Source: Tardiphaga sp. P9-11 (lineage in GTDB: Bacteria > Pseudomonadota > Alphaproteobacteria > Rhizobiales > Xanthobacteraceae). Taken from it: a stretch of 64,000 bases of DNA. Below the pieces are notes generated by a model. It searched no databases. It was not told the origin of the DNA and was given only the letters and a program-made list of their open reading frames with translations. The stretch spans positions 1 through 64,000 of the forward strand of contig NZ_NPKQ01000006.1 in assembly GCF_008329525.1 (NCBI RefSeq), given 5' to 3'. Below, in pieces: positions 7,675-16,887 of this stretch (within the stretch, counting starts at the first letter, position 1; the number at the start of each line of letters is the position of its first letter). Position numbers and translations under genes: made by a program.

Positions 7675-9861
7675 TCAGATTGACTTCGTGGCGTGTGCCT
7701 TATCGGGCAGTGCAGCCAATTGCTGAAGCGCAATCCGGCTGTTCAGTGCCGCAAAAGTCTCGCGCGTACTGAAAAAACTGACGGCCTCGTCAAAATCCTC
7801 AGCTTCTACAATTTTTGCTCGCGCGATGGCGAGGTCGGCATCGATCTGGCCGCGGCTGCGTGGCTCATCAACCAGCGATCTCAAATGGGCCGCGCACAGA
7901 TCCATGTCCTTACGCAATTCATGCAGCGAGCTTGCGCGGTAGATCGGTGCCGCCAAGGCCAACTCTTTAGCGCGAATCAGTACTTTCGGCGGTAGATTCT
8001 GTTCGGGAGTTCCGAATAAGCCGGCGTGCTGGCCTGGCTGCAGCGCGCTCGACGACACGATGGCCAGCGGCATCGACAGCCACAGACCTACGATTACCGG
8101 CGTCATCCACAGGAATAGCGGTAGCGACACGGCATAAGCGCTCATCGCCATCAGTACACCGAACACGGTCGGTACCGCGTACTTTCTGACCACTTCGCGG
8201 ATCGGGACAACGCCGTCGTCGCGACGCTGGACCTGCCAGCCGGCATCCCGACCAAGCAGAATCTCGCCGACCGCGGACGATTGGAAGATCATCATCACTG
8301 GCGCGATCAGGCCGGACAGCAAAGTCTCGACGATGATGCCGGACAAAGCAAGAAAGCCGCCGCCGAACCGCGCTCGATTTTCGGCCTGGGTGAGCAGCAA
8401 AACGTAGGCAAGCAGTTTTGGTACGATCAGAAGACCCATCGTGCCGGCGAACACCCAGGCTGCGCGAACCGGATCTTGGGCTGGCCACTGCGGAAACAGC
8501 GAAAATCCCTTTGCGAAATATTCCGGACGGACGAACTGGGCCTGCAGCGAGATCAGAATCCCGAGCACCAGAAACATAAGCCACAGCGGCGCAGTTAAAT
8601 AAGAACCGATGCCGGTCAGGAGATGCAACCGCGAGACCCAATGAAGCCGCGGCGCTGCCAGCACAGCCAGGTGCTGCAGATTGCCCTGACACCATCGGCG
8701 GTCGCGCGCTGCAAAATCGAGGAGCGACGGCGGGCATTCCTCGAAACTGCCGCCCAGTTTCGGTGCCATGTGGATCGCCCATCCGGCGCGCCGCATGAAA
8801 GCTGCTTCAATGAAGTCATGGCTGAGAATATGGCCGCCGAACGGCTTGCGCCCGGGAAGTTCGGGCAGGCTGGCATGTTCTGCAAAGGCGCGCACGCGGA
8901 TGATGGCGTTGTGTCCCCAGTAATTGCCTTCCGAGCCGTGCCACCAAGCGATTCCGGAGGCGATTACCGGGCCGTAAAGCCTGCCAGCGAATTGCTGCAT
9001 CCGCGCGAACAGCGACCGCGCATTGACAACGATAGGCAGCGTCTGGATCAGACCGACGCCGGGATGCTGCTCCATGCCGGCGACCAGGCGCACGATCGTG
9101 TCACCGGTCATGAGGCTGTCGGCGTCCAGGATGATCATGTGATCATACCCAGCGCCGAACCGCTTGACCCAATCCTCAATATTTCCCGATTTGCGCGCGG
9201 TGTTGCGCATCCTATGGCGATAAAAGATGCGATCGCTGGCAGTCTCGCGGCGCAGTTTCAATATGGCTTTTTCCTCGGCCACCCAGATTGCAGGGTCAGT
9301 ACTGTCACTCAGCACGTACCAGTCGAACTGCGCGGCGTAACCGGTCTCCGATATAGATTCCCACATCGCCCGCAACCGTGCCGTGATCTGATGGGGATCT
9401 TCGTTATAGGTCGGTAACAGCATCGCGTTGCGGCTCGAGATCATCGCGAGTGGCGTAAGCGGTTCTATGGCGAGCGGATCCCGTGCGCGCATCAACAGTA
9501 GGGCGAAGCCGGCCAACGCCGACAAGAACGAGAACGCGACCCAGGCGAACAGCATCACGAAGAGCGCCAGTACCATGCCTTCGAGGATGGTCACGCCGCC
9601 GACCTTCAGCACCTCGAACATCTCGTAGCCGCCGGCCGCGGTCAGGGCCACGGTGCCAAGGAGGATGTAAGCGCGCCGCAGAACAGTCGGCATGGGCCTG
9701 AGCTGCGCGCGTCGTTGGGAGGAAGCTGGCCCTGCGAGCCCATCCGATATCATCGTCAGCGGCATCTCTGGCGGTAGAAACCTCTCGCCCGCGCCGGCCG
9801 GCAACGCAGCCGCAGGCACGGTAACCAACGGCATTTGGTTCTTCACGTTCATGGTGTCCAT
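7675..9861 (-). CDS. opgH: glucans biosynthesis glucosyltransferase MdoH/OpgH
   Basis: Membrane-bound family 2 glycosyltransferase that polymerises UDP-glucose into the backbone of osmoregulated periplasmic glucans. About 728 residues. N-terminal membrane segments (YILLGTVALTAAGGYEMFEV, ILEGMVLALFVMLFAWVAF) precede the GT2 core with DHMIILDADSLM (D,D motif), ISHDFIEA-like HILSHDFIEAAFMRR, and the RRWCQGNLQHL form of the Q/RxxRW signature. Four or more C-terminal membrane segments follow. Its start overlaps the end of opgG (ATGA at 9849-9852). ATGs at 9861 and 9852 are both possible; the TTG at 9873 is less likely. It is co-transcribed with opgG. Confidence 0.95.
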   Translation of the reverse strand: MDTMNVKNQMPLVTVPAAALPAGAGERFLPPEMPLTMISDGLAGPASSQRRAQLRPMPTVLRRAYILLGTVALTAAGGYEMFEVLKVGGVTILEGMVLALFVMLFAWVAFSFLSALAGFALLLMRARDPLAIEPLTPLAMISSRNAMLLPTYNEDPHQITARLRAMWESISETGYAAQFDWYVLSDSTDPAIWVAEEKAILKLRRETASDRIFYRHRMRNTARKSGNIEDWVKRFGAGYDHMIILDADSLMTGDTIVRLVAGMEQHPGVGLIQTLPIVVNARSLFARMQQFAGRLYGPVIASGIAWWHGSEGNYWGHNAIIRVRAFAEHASLPELPGRKPFGGHILSHDFIEAAFMRRAGWAIHMAPKLGGSFEECPPSLLDFAARDRRWCQGNLQHLAVLAAPRLHWVSRLHLLTGIGSYLTAPLWLMFLVLGILISLQAQFVRPEYFAKGFSLFPQWPAQDPVRAAWVFAGTMGLLIVPKLLAYVLLLTQAENRARFGGGFLALSGIIVETLLSGLIAPVMMIFQSSAVGEILLGRDAGWQVQRRDDGVVPIREVVRKYAVPTVFGVLMAMSAYAVSLPLFLWMTPVIVGLWLSMPLAIVSSSALQPGQHAGLFGTPEQNLPPKVLIRAKELALAAPIYRASSLHELRKDMDLCAAHLRSLVDEPRSRGQIDADLAIARAKIVEAEDFDEAVSFFSTRETFAALNSRIALQQLAALPDKAHATKSI

Positions 9862-11357
9862 CGATAGACCCAAACTTCGGAGATCGCCTGATCGTCCTGC
9901 ATCAAAGAAGCGCGCAATTCGACCGGCGCCTTGCTCTTGACCGGCATCTCGAAACTCAGGCGCCAGCCGCCGTTTTGCGGATTCCGCTGTGTTACGATAT
10001 TGCGGATTTCAGCCTTTTCGGCCGTGACAACGCCTTTGATCTTGGTGGGATCGATGGATTTGAGCTTGTCGCCAATCAGATCGAGCACAAATATTTTGGT
10101 ATCGTCCCCGCGCGCGCCGATGCCGCTGCGTGAAAAGATCGCCAGCGCCGACGGCTTCGGTTGATCGGGCCCCCAATGCAGGCGGTAGGTAAACGCGAGT
10201 TCGCTCTTTGCTGGAAGCGGGTTTTTCGGACGCCAAAAGGTACCGATATTGTCGTGAATCTCTTCCTTGGTCGGAATTTCCAGCAGTTGCACCGATCCCT
10301 CGCCCCAATCGCCAATCGGTTCCACCCAGAGACTGGGGCGCCGTTCGAAACTTGATTCGAGATCCTGGTAGTCGGAGAAGTCCTTCTGCCGTTGCATCAG
10401 TCCAAAGCCTCGCGGATTTCGGTCTCCGAAAGAGCTGATCTGCAGATCGCGCGGGTTATGCAGGGGTCGCCAGAGCTGTTCGCCTCGCCCGTTGAAAATT
10501 GCCAGACCGTCGGAATCGTGCACGGCAGGGCGGAAATCGTCCACGTCCTTGCGGTCGTTCGGACCGAAGAAGAACATGCTCGTGATCGCCGCGAGGCCAG
10601 TGTTTTTTATTTCCACCCGCGGATAAATGACCATCTCTACATCGAAAATGGTCGTATCGCCTGGCCGGATGGTGAACCGATAGGCGGCCGCAGCACTTTC
10701 ACTGTCGAGCAACGCATGCACCACAATCGAGTTGGCGTTGGACGCCGGCTTCTCGATCCAGAAGGACTTGAACTGTGGGAATTCCTCGCCGGCGGCCTCG
10801 CCGGTGTTGATGGACAGGCCCCGCGCGGACAAGCCGTATACTTGGCCTTTGGCCACCGCGCGGAAATAGCTGGCGCCGAGAAAAACGCAGACCTCGTCAT
10901 AGTAATCGGGCTTGTTGATCGGGGCATGCAGCCGGAAGCCGCCGAAGCCTAAGTCGGCCCCGGCCGGCGGGGGCGGCGTAGCGCCAAAGGAGAAATTCTC
11001 AGGTTGATAAGGGACTACGGTCGCCTGGCCATTGGCCACTTCATAGATATCGACGCGATTGGTGTAGAACGAGCCACGATGAAAGAACTCCACCTCGAAG
11101 GGCAGCTTCTCGCCGCGCCACAAAGCCTTCTCCGGATTAAAGCGCAGCGCGCGGTATCGGTCGTAGTCCAGATCCTTGAGGGAGTCTGGCAGCTTGTTGT
11201 CTGGCGCCTTGAATGCCTTGGCGGCGGCTTCCCGCGCCATTTGCCGCACCACGGCGGCGTCGAACGCCGCAGGCCCGGGAGCTGCGCGAGCGCTGCGCGG
11301 GATCATCGTCATCAATGGCAAAGCGGCCGAAGCGCCGAGAAGTTGTCTGCGGTTCAA
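9849..11357 (-). CDS. opgG: periplasmic glucan biosynthesis protein MdoG/OpgG
   Basis: Periplasmic protein needed to build and branch the glucans made by OpgH. About 502 residues. A twin-arginine signal (NRRQLLGASAALPLMTMIP then SARA) is followed by the OpgG beta-sandwich domain (YDRYRALRFNPEKALWRGEK, EFFHRGSFYTNRVDIYEV) and a C-terminal immunoglobulin-like domain. I prefer the TTG at 11357 because GGAGACACC stands directly before it and it puts the Tat motif at residue 2. The upstream ATG at 11405 would add 16 atypical residues. It overlaps opgH by four bases, a clear two-gene operon. Confidence 0.92.
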   Translation of the reverse strand: MNRRQLLGASAALPLMTMIPRSARAAPGPAAFDAAVVRQMAREAAAKAFKAPDNKLPDSLKDLDYDRYRALRFNPEKALWRGEKLPFEVEFFHRGSFYTNRVDIYEVANGQATVVPYQPENFSFGATPPPPAGADLGFGGFRLHAPINKPDYYDEVCVFLGASYFRAVAKGQVYGLSARGLSINTGEAAGEEFPQFKSFWIEKPASNANSIVVHALLDSESAAAAYRFTIRPGDTTIFDVEMVIYPRVEIKNTGLAAITSMFFFGPNDRKDVDDFRPAVHDSDGLAIFNGRGEQLWRPLHNPRDLQISSFGDRNPRGFGLMQRQKDFSDYQDLESSFERRPSLWVEPIGDWGEGSVQLLEIPTKEEIHDNIGTFWRPKNPLPAKSELAFTYRLHWGPDQPKPSALAIFSRSGIGARGDDTKIFVLDLIGDKLKSIDPTKIKGVVTAEKAEIRNIVTQRNPQNGGWRLSFEMPVKSKAPVELRASLMQDDQAISEVWVYRWTP

Positions 11358-11905
11358 GGTGTCTCCAAACGCCAGAGTGATATGCAATAACACGCGCTGC
11401 ACCATCGAGTTCCGCGAGCTGGAACATTCAGCGCTCTGCGCTTGCCATGATTGCCGGTGTTTCCCGACTCTACCTCACCAAACGCTGGCGTTTCCAACCC
11501 GCGGTCGGCCGGTGTCAAATGCCAGTCGACGGCGCGCGAACTGACCATAGAACGGGTGAAAATAGCGCTGTTGTCGATAGACGTTGAATCACTCGGTCCA
11601 GGCCGTGCGACGCCGCTAAGTCAGCATTCGATGCCGCAGCCAAGACGCCCCTTGCCGGATGACTCACGAAAACCCTCAAGATCAGCTTTCAACGACGGAC
11701 ACAGCGCTTCGACGATGCTGCATTGATCCGCATTAATGCTGCCAATTTATCCCGCCGGTTGTTCATAATTCCCCGCCGCGTAGCCCGGTTTCTCGCGTCG
11801 GCCGCCTGACACGCCACACGAGATTTTGGGTTACCAACACTCCGCCCTAACTGCTGAGCTTGACCTCCGGTGAAAAAAATGGCCCGCCGAAGCGGGCCAT
11901 CGCTG
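11358..11905. other. intergenic region; opgGH upstream region and YflT-gene terminator
   Basis: No gene is supportable. The stretch must hold the opgG promoter. At its left end (in minus-strand terms the 3' end of the next operon) is the terminator at 11873-11899. Confidence 0.5.
11873..11899 (-). terminator. intrinsic terminator of the PepSY-YflT operon
   Basis: On the minus strand TGGCCCGC, loop TTCG, GCGGGCCA is followed by seven T. It starts a few bases after the stop of the YflT-like gene. Confidence 0.9.
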
Positions 11906-12517
11906 TTATCGGAAACGACCGTACAATTCTCGCTCCTTGCGCACCTGCCCCGCATCGTAGGGCGGGCTTGCCGGGTCATACCCGCTCCACCCCGACTTCT
12001 CCCAGGCCACACGGCGATCATTGAGATTGACTGACGATGGGCTCATCAGCGCCTCGAGGCGCGCGCGGTCGGCCTCGTTGACCTTTGCCGAGACCAACGT
12101 ACCGCCGCGGCGAACGCCTTCCGCGTAAAGCGGTGCATCTTCCTTGGAGACGCCAGCCTCGGTCAGAGCACCAACAATGCCGCCGGTTGCTGCTCCGGCG
12201 GCAGCGCCGACTGCCGTAGCGGCAAGCCATCCTGCCGCGACAACTGGTCCAAGGCCGGGAATAGCAAGCAGCCCTAGTCCGGCTAGAAGGCCCGCAGCGC
12301 CGCCGATCCCTGCACCGATTCCGGCACCGGCGCCGGCTGCTTCGGCGCGATCATCGACGCCATCACCGTCGCGGTCCTTTTTGCCGTCGAACCAGCCCTC
12401 GGAGTTGTTGGCCACGATACTGATGTCCCCATAAGGAACGCCGGCGGCCTCAAGGCTTCCGACAGCTTTCTGCGCTTCCGGGTACGAGTCGTACAAACGT
12501 GAAATGGTCACGGTCAT
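11906..12517 (-). CDS. general stress protein, YflT-like domain with glycine-zipper core
   Basis: 203 residues. The N-terminus (VTISRLYDSYPEAQKAVGSL, GVPYGDISIVANN) matches the YflT / general-stress-17M domain. A Gly/Ala-rich central hydrophobic stretch (GAGIGAGIGGAAGLLAGLG, GPVVAAGWLAATAVGAAAG) resembles glycine-zipper membrane segments. The C-terminal part (YAEGVRRGGTLVSAKV) repeats the beta-alpha theme. GGAAGG precedes the ATG. It is the second gene of a two-gene unit, 15 bases after the PepSY-like gene and closed by a terminator. Probably a stress-induced membrane-associated protein; its biochemical role is unknown. Confidence 0.8.
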   Translation of the reverse strand: MTVTISRLYDSYPEAQKAVGSLEAAGVPYGDISIVANNSEGWFDGKKDRDGDGVDDRAEAAGAGAGIGAGIGGAAGLLAGLGLLAIPGLGPVVAAGWLAATAVGAAAGAATGGIVGALTEAGVSKEDAPLYAEGVRRGGTLVSAKVNEADRARLEALMSPSSVNLNDRRVAWEKSGWSGYDPASPPYDAGQVRKERELYGRFR

Positions 12518-12532
12518 GAGATTACCTTCCGG

Positions 12533-12847
12533 TTACTTTGCTGCGTTGACGTTGCCCTGGAAATCGACGCTGATCGCACTGGTCGAGCCACCCTTGGTCG
12601 CTTTGCCGCGCCATACGCCGTTGTCGTCTTTTTTCAATTCGCTGACGTTCGTGTAGCCAGCCTTTTCGATAGCACTCTTGGCCTGCCCCTCGGTGAAGGA
12701 GTTACGGCCGGCGACCGGCGCATTGGAGTTCTTCTGCTCGCTGTTGACGGCATTGTTGCCCGGACGATCTTTTGCCGCCGAGCTCTGGGCATGGGCTACT
12801 CCCGAGATCAGGAGAGCGGCGACACAGATAGTCGAAACGCGTTTCAT
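12533..12847 (-). CDS. small exported PepSY-like protein
   Basis: 104 residues. A signal peptide (KRVSTICVAALLISGVAHAQ) is followed by a Ser/Asn-rich spacer and a single PepSY-like unit (FTEGQAKSAIEKAGYTNVSE then GVWRGKATKGGS and a short final strand). PepSY domains are small periplasmic modules linked to protease inhibition or cell-surface sensing. GAGGGACCT precedes the ATG. It is the first gene of the operon with the YflT-like protein. Confidence 0.75.
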   Translation of the reverse strand: MKRVSTICVAALLISGVAHAQSSAAKDRPGNNAVNSEQKNSNAPVAGRNSFTEGQAKSAIEKAGYTNVSELKKDDNGVWRGKATKGGSTSAISVDFQGNVNAAK

Positions 12848-13110
12848 AGGTCCCTCATAGGTTGGTGTTTGGGCTCCTCCAACAAGCTGTTAGCTGACGC
12901 GTTCCATTGATTGCCGAAAAAGGCCTGGACCTACGATAGCGGCGCGACATCCCTTGCTTATGCCATTCTTTCCCGCAACGGCGGATCATATGGCTGGCTT
13001 GCGTGCCTTTGCTCAACTCCTCGCCAAACCATAGTCGGGAACTTTCGGCAATTGCGCGGATTATTTGACGCGTTTGCGTCTCGCAAATTTTGCAATTGGA
13101 GGATACCATC

Positions 13111-13350
13111 ATGAAAACGCTTTATCTCGCCGGAACACTAGCTGCTTTCGCTTGTACCTCGGCCTTCGCTCAAACGACGACGGTTTCCAGCGACTACTAC
13201 GTAGTGCGCGATGCCACCACCAAGAAGTGCACAATCGTTGATAAGAAGCCAACGACCACGACAACGACGATTGTCGACAACGGAACGTTCAAGACCAGAA
13301 CGGAAGCCGAGACCGGCATGAAGACCATGAAGGTCTGCACAGAGAACTGA
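13111..13350 (+). CDS. small exported protein, Thr-rich
   Basis: 79 residues: a signal peptide (KTLYLAGTLAAFACTSAFAQ), then SDYYVVRDATTKKCTIVDKK, a Thr-rich run and TRTEAETGMKTMKVCTEN. Two Cys in the mature part could form one disulfide. GGAGG lies at normal spacing before the ATG at 13111. A long hairpin follows at 13359-13390. I recall similar small proteins in Bradyrhizobium; no function known. Confidence 0.75.
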   Translation: MKTLYLAGTLAAFACTSAFAQTTTVSSDYYVVRDATTKKCTIVDKKPTTTTTTIVDNGTFKTRTEAETGMKTMKVCTEN

Positions 13351-13358
13351 CGCGCGTC

Positions 13359-13390
13359 AGCACCCGTCACTTCGATCGGTGACGGGTGCT
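13359..13390 (+). terminator. probable terminator hairpin after the Thr-rich exported protein
   Basis: A perfect 12 bp stem: AGCACCCGTCAC (13359-13370), an eight-base loop, GTGACGGGTGCT (13379-13390). The T-run is poor (TTGTG), so termination may be partial. Confidence 0.7.
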
Positions 13391-13686
13391 TGTGCCGACA
13401 GGCCGCGGTATCGCAGCTCCGATTAACAAGAGTCGACGCGACTAATCGCAAGGATGCGCAATCGCATGTCCAGCGCTCCACGACGTATCGCGTCTGCAGC
13501 ACATGTCGGCGCGGCTCGAGCCTTAGTGCACGGCAGTGCCCAACCGCCTTCGCGCGTAGCGAAAAGCGGGACACGCATGAATCGATCACTCAATGGGCTA
13601 ACATTTGAATCTCGTTGCCGAAGCGCTAATCGAGCGGACATCACGCCTCCGTTGTGATTCAAAAATTTCAGGAAGACAGCGATCGA
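13391..13686. other. intergenic stretch, nothing recognised
   Basis: Several overlapping open frames on both strands have no ribosome-binding sites or recognisable motifs. Confidence 0.4.
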
Positions 13687-14028
13687 TCAAGGGAACCTCC
13701 GTCCGAGTGACACATCCCTCGCAGCGAGCGCCAACGCTAAGCGTCGTTCTAAGTCAATCCTGCGATCTTCTATTGGCGGCTTGAAAATATTGTCGCGAGC
13801 GACCACGCCTCGATGCTCGTCGGCTTGGATTGCATCGATGTTGCAATCTTCGAACGTGCAGTACGTGAAAGCGACGCTGGTGGTCCCCTCATCGACCAGT
13901 ATCTGGCATTTGACGAACTCACAGCAGTCGTATCTCAGGAAAACGGGACGCCCGCGGAAATCCAGTACCCTTCCCTGAAATCTGGTTTGGTAGATGACGT
14001 GTTCGTCCGCACCATTGTCTGTGTTCAT
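13687..14028 (-). CDS. hypothetical protein, possible short beta-helix
   Basis: About 113 residues with alternating strands and turns (GRVLDFRGRPVFLRYDCCEF, KCQILVDEGTTSVAFTYCTF, EDCNIDAI), reminiscent of pentapeptide or right-handed beta-helix coils, followed by a helical Arg/Leu tail. No signal peptide. The ATG at 14028 seems the better start, with AGGCG upstream; ATG 14067 is an alternative. I recall similar short proteins in Bradyrhizobium, without function. Confidence 0.55.
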   Translation of the reverse strand: MNTDNGADEHVIYQTRFQGRVLDFRGRPVFLRYDCCEFVKCQILVDEGTTSVAFTYCTFEDCNIDAIQADEHRGVVARDNIFKPPIEDRRIDLERRLALALAARDVSLGRRFP

Positions 14029-14067
14029 TTCGCGCCTAGGATTTCTGTTTATAGTTCGGTTATGCAT

Positions 14068-14525
14068 TAGTCGGCTATCGGTCCCACTATGTTCTAACGT
14101 CAGAAAATCTGACCTTCCACCAGCTCATAGCGGTCAATCCCGGCATGGAGCGTCAGCCGCCTCGGCGATGTCGACAAACAATTCCTCCGACGCCGGATGC
14201 GCGTCCAAATCCCCGCGCTCTATATGCAGCTGCCTTCCTCCTCGGCACCAATCGAGATACCAGGATTTCCCGCTCGTCCATTTCTGCCAGGGCTCATAAT
14301 AGTCAGCACCACGTTTTCTGAAACACATCCAATAGTTATGATAGGCCATATAAGTCAATGTATTGGCGAGTACCAACGTGGCGCGCGGTCCCCGATCATT
14401 CGGTTAGAAACCGTTTCCCCGCCTTCCACACGGTCGATGGAAAATATCGGGATAAAGCGGCAATTCGACGGAACGACCTTAAGTGTTGGCAGTTTTCACT
14501 CCGCCAACACACCAGGAGGACGATC
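14068..14525. other. spacer with one doubtful minus-strand frame
   Basis: A minus-strand open frame (14134-14376, containing YYEPWQKWTSGKSWYLDWC) looks protein-like in composition but has no ribosome-binding site at any start. It may be a remnant. The plus strand ends with the AGGAGG site of the next gene. Confidence 0.4.
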
Positions 14526-14930
14526 ATGAAATTCATTTCCACGGCTGCCATTGCAATCGCTTCGCTGGCCTACTTCTCGCCTGCCCTCGCTCAGAATGGA
14601 GCGGCGGGCGGAGCCGTCGGCGGCGCAATCGTCGGTGGCGCCGTCGGTGGCCCTGTCGGTGCCGCCGTTGGCGCTGCCGCCGGCGCCACGGCAGGCGGCA
14701 TTTCCGAGGCCAACCGTCCCCGCTTCCACAGCTACGTCACCGAGCGCCGTCACCCGTCGTACCGGTATGACCGCGAGCTACGTGTCGGTGCCGTATTGCC
14801 CGACAGCGGCGTCACCTATTATGAAGTTCCGCGAGAGTACGGTTCCACTGCCTATCGCTACACGGTGGTCAACGATCGGACCGTACTGGTCGACCCGGGC
14901 ACCCATCGTATCGTCGAAGTGATCGACTAA
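14526..14930 (+). CDS. exported DUF1236 protein with glycine-zipper segment
   Basis: 134 residues. A signal peptide (KFISTAAIAIASLAYFSPALAQ) is followed by a Gly/Ala/Val repeat (GAVGGAIVGGAVGGPVGAAVG) of the glycine-zipper type. A terminal DUF1236 unit reads YRYTVVNDRTVLVDPGTHRI then VEVID. AGGAGG precedes the ATG. The glycine-zipper segment suggests attachment to or insertion in the outer membrane; that is inference. A hairpin follows the stop. Confidence 0.8.
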   Translation: MKFISTAAIAIASLAYFSPALAQNGAAGGAVGGAIVGGAVGGPVGAAVGAAAGATAGGISEANRPRFHSYVTERRHPSYRYDRELRVGAVLPDSGVTYYEVPREYGSTAYRYTVVNDRTVLVDPGTHRIVEVID

Positions 14931-14940
14931 GCGCGCTTTT

Positions 14941-14966
14941 CGAGGCGGGCCGAAAGGGCCGCCTCG
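14941..14966 (+). terminator. terminator-like hairpin after the DUF1236 gene
   Basis: CGAGGCGG (14941-14948) pairs with CCGCCTCG (14959-14966) eleven bases after the stop codon. It has no good T-run. Confidence 0.6.
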
Positions 14967-14999
14967 ACCAGTTCGATACGTCTTTGTGGGAGGATCATC

Positions 15000-15257
15000 T
15001 TGCCCATACTTCAATATCTCGCGTGGGTCGGCGCCGTACTGCTGGGAGTTCTATTTGCCATCGGCGAAAGCGACAGCTCTCCGACAAAAAGCTCCTCCGC
15101 AAAGGGCTGGAGGCCCACCGATTCACTGCGCAGCATGGCGCAACATCGTCAGCCGGAAGACCCGGCACGTGCCCGGGACGCGGCGTTTCGCATCGTCAAC
15201 TATAGATCGGAGGCGCGACGCCCTGCCTGCTCAACGTGCCTTTTCCTAAAGACTTAA
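15000..15257 (+). CDS. small membrane-anchored protein (TTG start)
   Basis: 85 residues, starting with a hydrophobic anchor (PILQYLAWVGAVLLGVLFA) and continuing with a polar Arg/Ser-rich tail. The TTG at 15000 is supported by GGGAGG six bases upstream. Two other frames across the same bases are also open but lack this site. I recall small rhizobial proteins opening in the same way; function unknown. Confidence 0.55.
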   Translation: MPILQYLAWVGAVLLGVLFAIGESDSSPTKSSSAKGWRPTDSLRSMAQHRQPEDPARARDAAFRIVNYRSEARRPACSTCLFLKT

Positions 15258-15290
15258 GCGGGTCGTTGCTTTGTTCAGGAGTTGCTAGAG

Positions 15291-15479
15291 GTGGATGATT
15301 TCCAGCGAATGACGATCATAGCCCAGGCTATCAGCACTTGTGCTATCGAGAACCGCAACGGAGAAAAATTGCCGATAACGAGCGAGCAAGCCACCTGCGT
15401 TGCAAAGGTAGTGATCACGGCTCTCTCGCTGGCCGGTTTTGAGATCACGCCGATGGCAAAGACGGCCGGTCCAACCTAA
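15291..15479 (+). CDS. small hypothetical protein (GTG start)
   Basis: 62 residues (DDFQRMTIIAQAISTCAIEN, SEQATCVAKVVITALSLAGF). It is helical, with two Cys and no signal peptide. AGGAG lies eight bases before the GTG at 15291. Its last four bases overlap the end of the convergent histidine kinase gene (15476). Function unknown. Confidence 0.5.
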   Translation: MDDFQRMTIIAQAISTCAIENRNGEKLPITSEQATCVAKVVITALSLAGFEITPMAKTAGPT

Positions 15480-16861
15480 TCCGGCGCTGCCAGCGGTAGG
15501 CTGCACCGGATTGTTGTCCATCCGTCGGCACGGATGTAGTCAAACTTTCCTTCTAAGGCGCGGAGGCGCTCCTGCATTCCCGTCAGGCCCCGGCCGAATT
15601 TCGGCTCTAGGGGCGCCCTCGCACCATTATCGGCAACCTCGACCAGAATAGCTTCGTTCGTCACCTCGGTCTTCACGCTCATCTTAGACGCACCGGCATG
15701 CTTCAGGACGTTGGTGATGCCTTCCTGCAGCAAACGGTATACGGTCTGAGCGACCACACTGTCCGCCGTGACGATCCGGGGATCGATCTCGAATGTCACG
15801 GCCATTTCAGGCACCTGCGTGTGTACGTCACGCAAAAGCTTTTGGATGCTAGCATCGAGACCCAGCTCTTCGATGAGCATTGGTCGCAGCCGCTCAAGAA
15901 TGCGGCGGTTGGCGATTTGCAAAGCCTCCACCGCCTGCAGCACGCGCTCCTCTCCCATGGACCGGTTGGTGCCGCTGCCGCGGTCGTCGATCATAGCAGT
16001 AACGTTAGCCCGGATAGCAAACAGAAGTGGACCAAGTTCATCGTGCAACTCACGCGAGATGTCACGTCGCTCCTCATCTTGGATGGAGATCATCTTTCGT
16101 AATAGACTTCGGTTCTCTGAACTGAGGCGACCGAGAGTCAAAGCAAGCTCGTTCACGGACAAGCAGCTTTCCCGAACTTCAGGGGGGCCGGAACAATCGA
16201 CTTTCTTCGAGAAGTCACCAGTGCGGAGCCGTGCCAGCCCCTCCGCGAGATCGCGTAAGGGCTGCAGCGCTGCGCCAATCGTCACAAACGACAAGAGGCC
16301 GGCAAGCAATGCCATGCCGACGAGTGACCCGAGAAGCGAGAGAAAGCCGATCCATTTCTCGTAGATCTGCGCAGAGAGATCTGGTTCGAAAATAAGATCG
16401 CCGACCCGGCGACCTTGGACCAGGACGGGGACATACTGCGCAAGGTCAGGCACGAACAGGGCTTTCACGAACCATTCCGGGACCCTGCCGGACGTCTTGC
16501 CCCGCTCCGGTGCGTGCACCTCGCCATCGCGGCGAAACCGGATCGCGTCCGCAGGTGTCGAACCGAGCTGATCGACGAACGCCGCAAGGATTGCGTCGGG
16601 TCTTGTGGAGGCCGCGAGAGCGGCGTTCAAACCCGCCGCGACGGTGATCGCCGACCGCGCCGATGACTCGTTCTCCTCCAAAATTTGATCCGAGGAGAAA
16701 ATCCATAGCAAAGCGAGGCCGGCAATCAGGGCGCTCAGAAACATGCCGCCCAGCAGCACGCAAATGCGTGCACGCAGCGACAAAGTCGTCCACATTGGAA
16801 TCATTAAATTGGTCAACCCGGCACCATTCCTCTGGTCAAAGCGTTGAAATCCAATATTCAT
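15476..16861 (-). CDS. membrane sensor histidine kinase, HAMP and HisKA_3 type
   Basis: About 461 residues. A first membrane segment (CVLLGGMFLSALIAGLALLW), a periplasmic domain of ~120 residues, a second membrane segment (FLSLLGSLVGMALLAGLLSF) and a HAMP linker lead to the HisKA_3 box RDISRELHDELGPLLFAIRA with the phospho-accepting His. A short HATPase region follows (VVAQTVYRLLQEGITNVLKHA, VADNGARAPLEPKFGRGLTG). This is the NarX/UhpB/LiaS architecture. It is divergent from the NarL-type regulator at 16888, its probable partner. Starts at 16894, 16861 or 16804 are all possible; none has a strong ribosome-binding site. Confidence 0.85.
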   Translation of the reverse strand: MNIGFQRFDQRNGAGLTNLMIPMWTTLSLRARICVLLGGMFLSALIAGLALLWIFSSDQILEENESSARSAITVAAGLNAALAASTRPDAILAAFVDQLGSTPADAIRFRRDGEVHAPERGKTSGRVPEWFVKALFVPDLAQYVPVLVQGRRVGDLIFEPDLSAQIYEKWIGFLSLLGSLVGMALLAGLLSFVTIGAALQPLRDLAEGLARLRTGDFSKKVDCSGPPEVRESCLSVNELALTLGRLSSENRSLLRKMISIQDEERRDISRELHDELGPLLFAIRANVTAMIDDRGSGTNRSMGEERVLQAVEALQIANRRILERLRPMLIEELGLDASIQKLLRDVHTQVPEMAVTFEIDPRIVTADSVVAQTVYRLLQEGITNVLKHAGASKMSVKTEVTNEAILVEVADNGARAPLEPKFGRGLTGMQERLRALEGKFDYIRADGWTTIRCSLPLAAPD

Positions 16862-16887
16862 AGCATAATTGCGAGATTGTCCCGCCG

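Noticed and set aside
8623-9417. Plus-strand 264-codon frame inside opgH
   Set aside because: Antisense shadow of a well-recognised glucosyltransferase.
10392-10952. Plus-strand 186-codon frame inside opgG
   Set aside because: Antisense shadow; OpgG motifs are on the minus strand.
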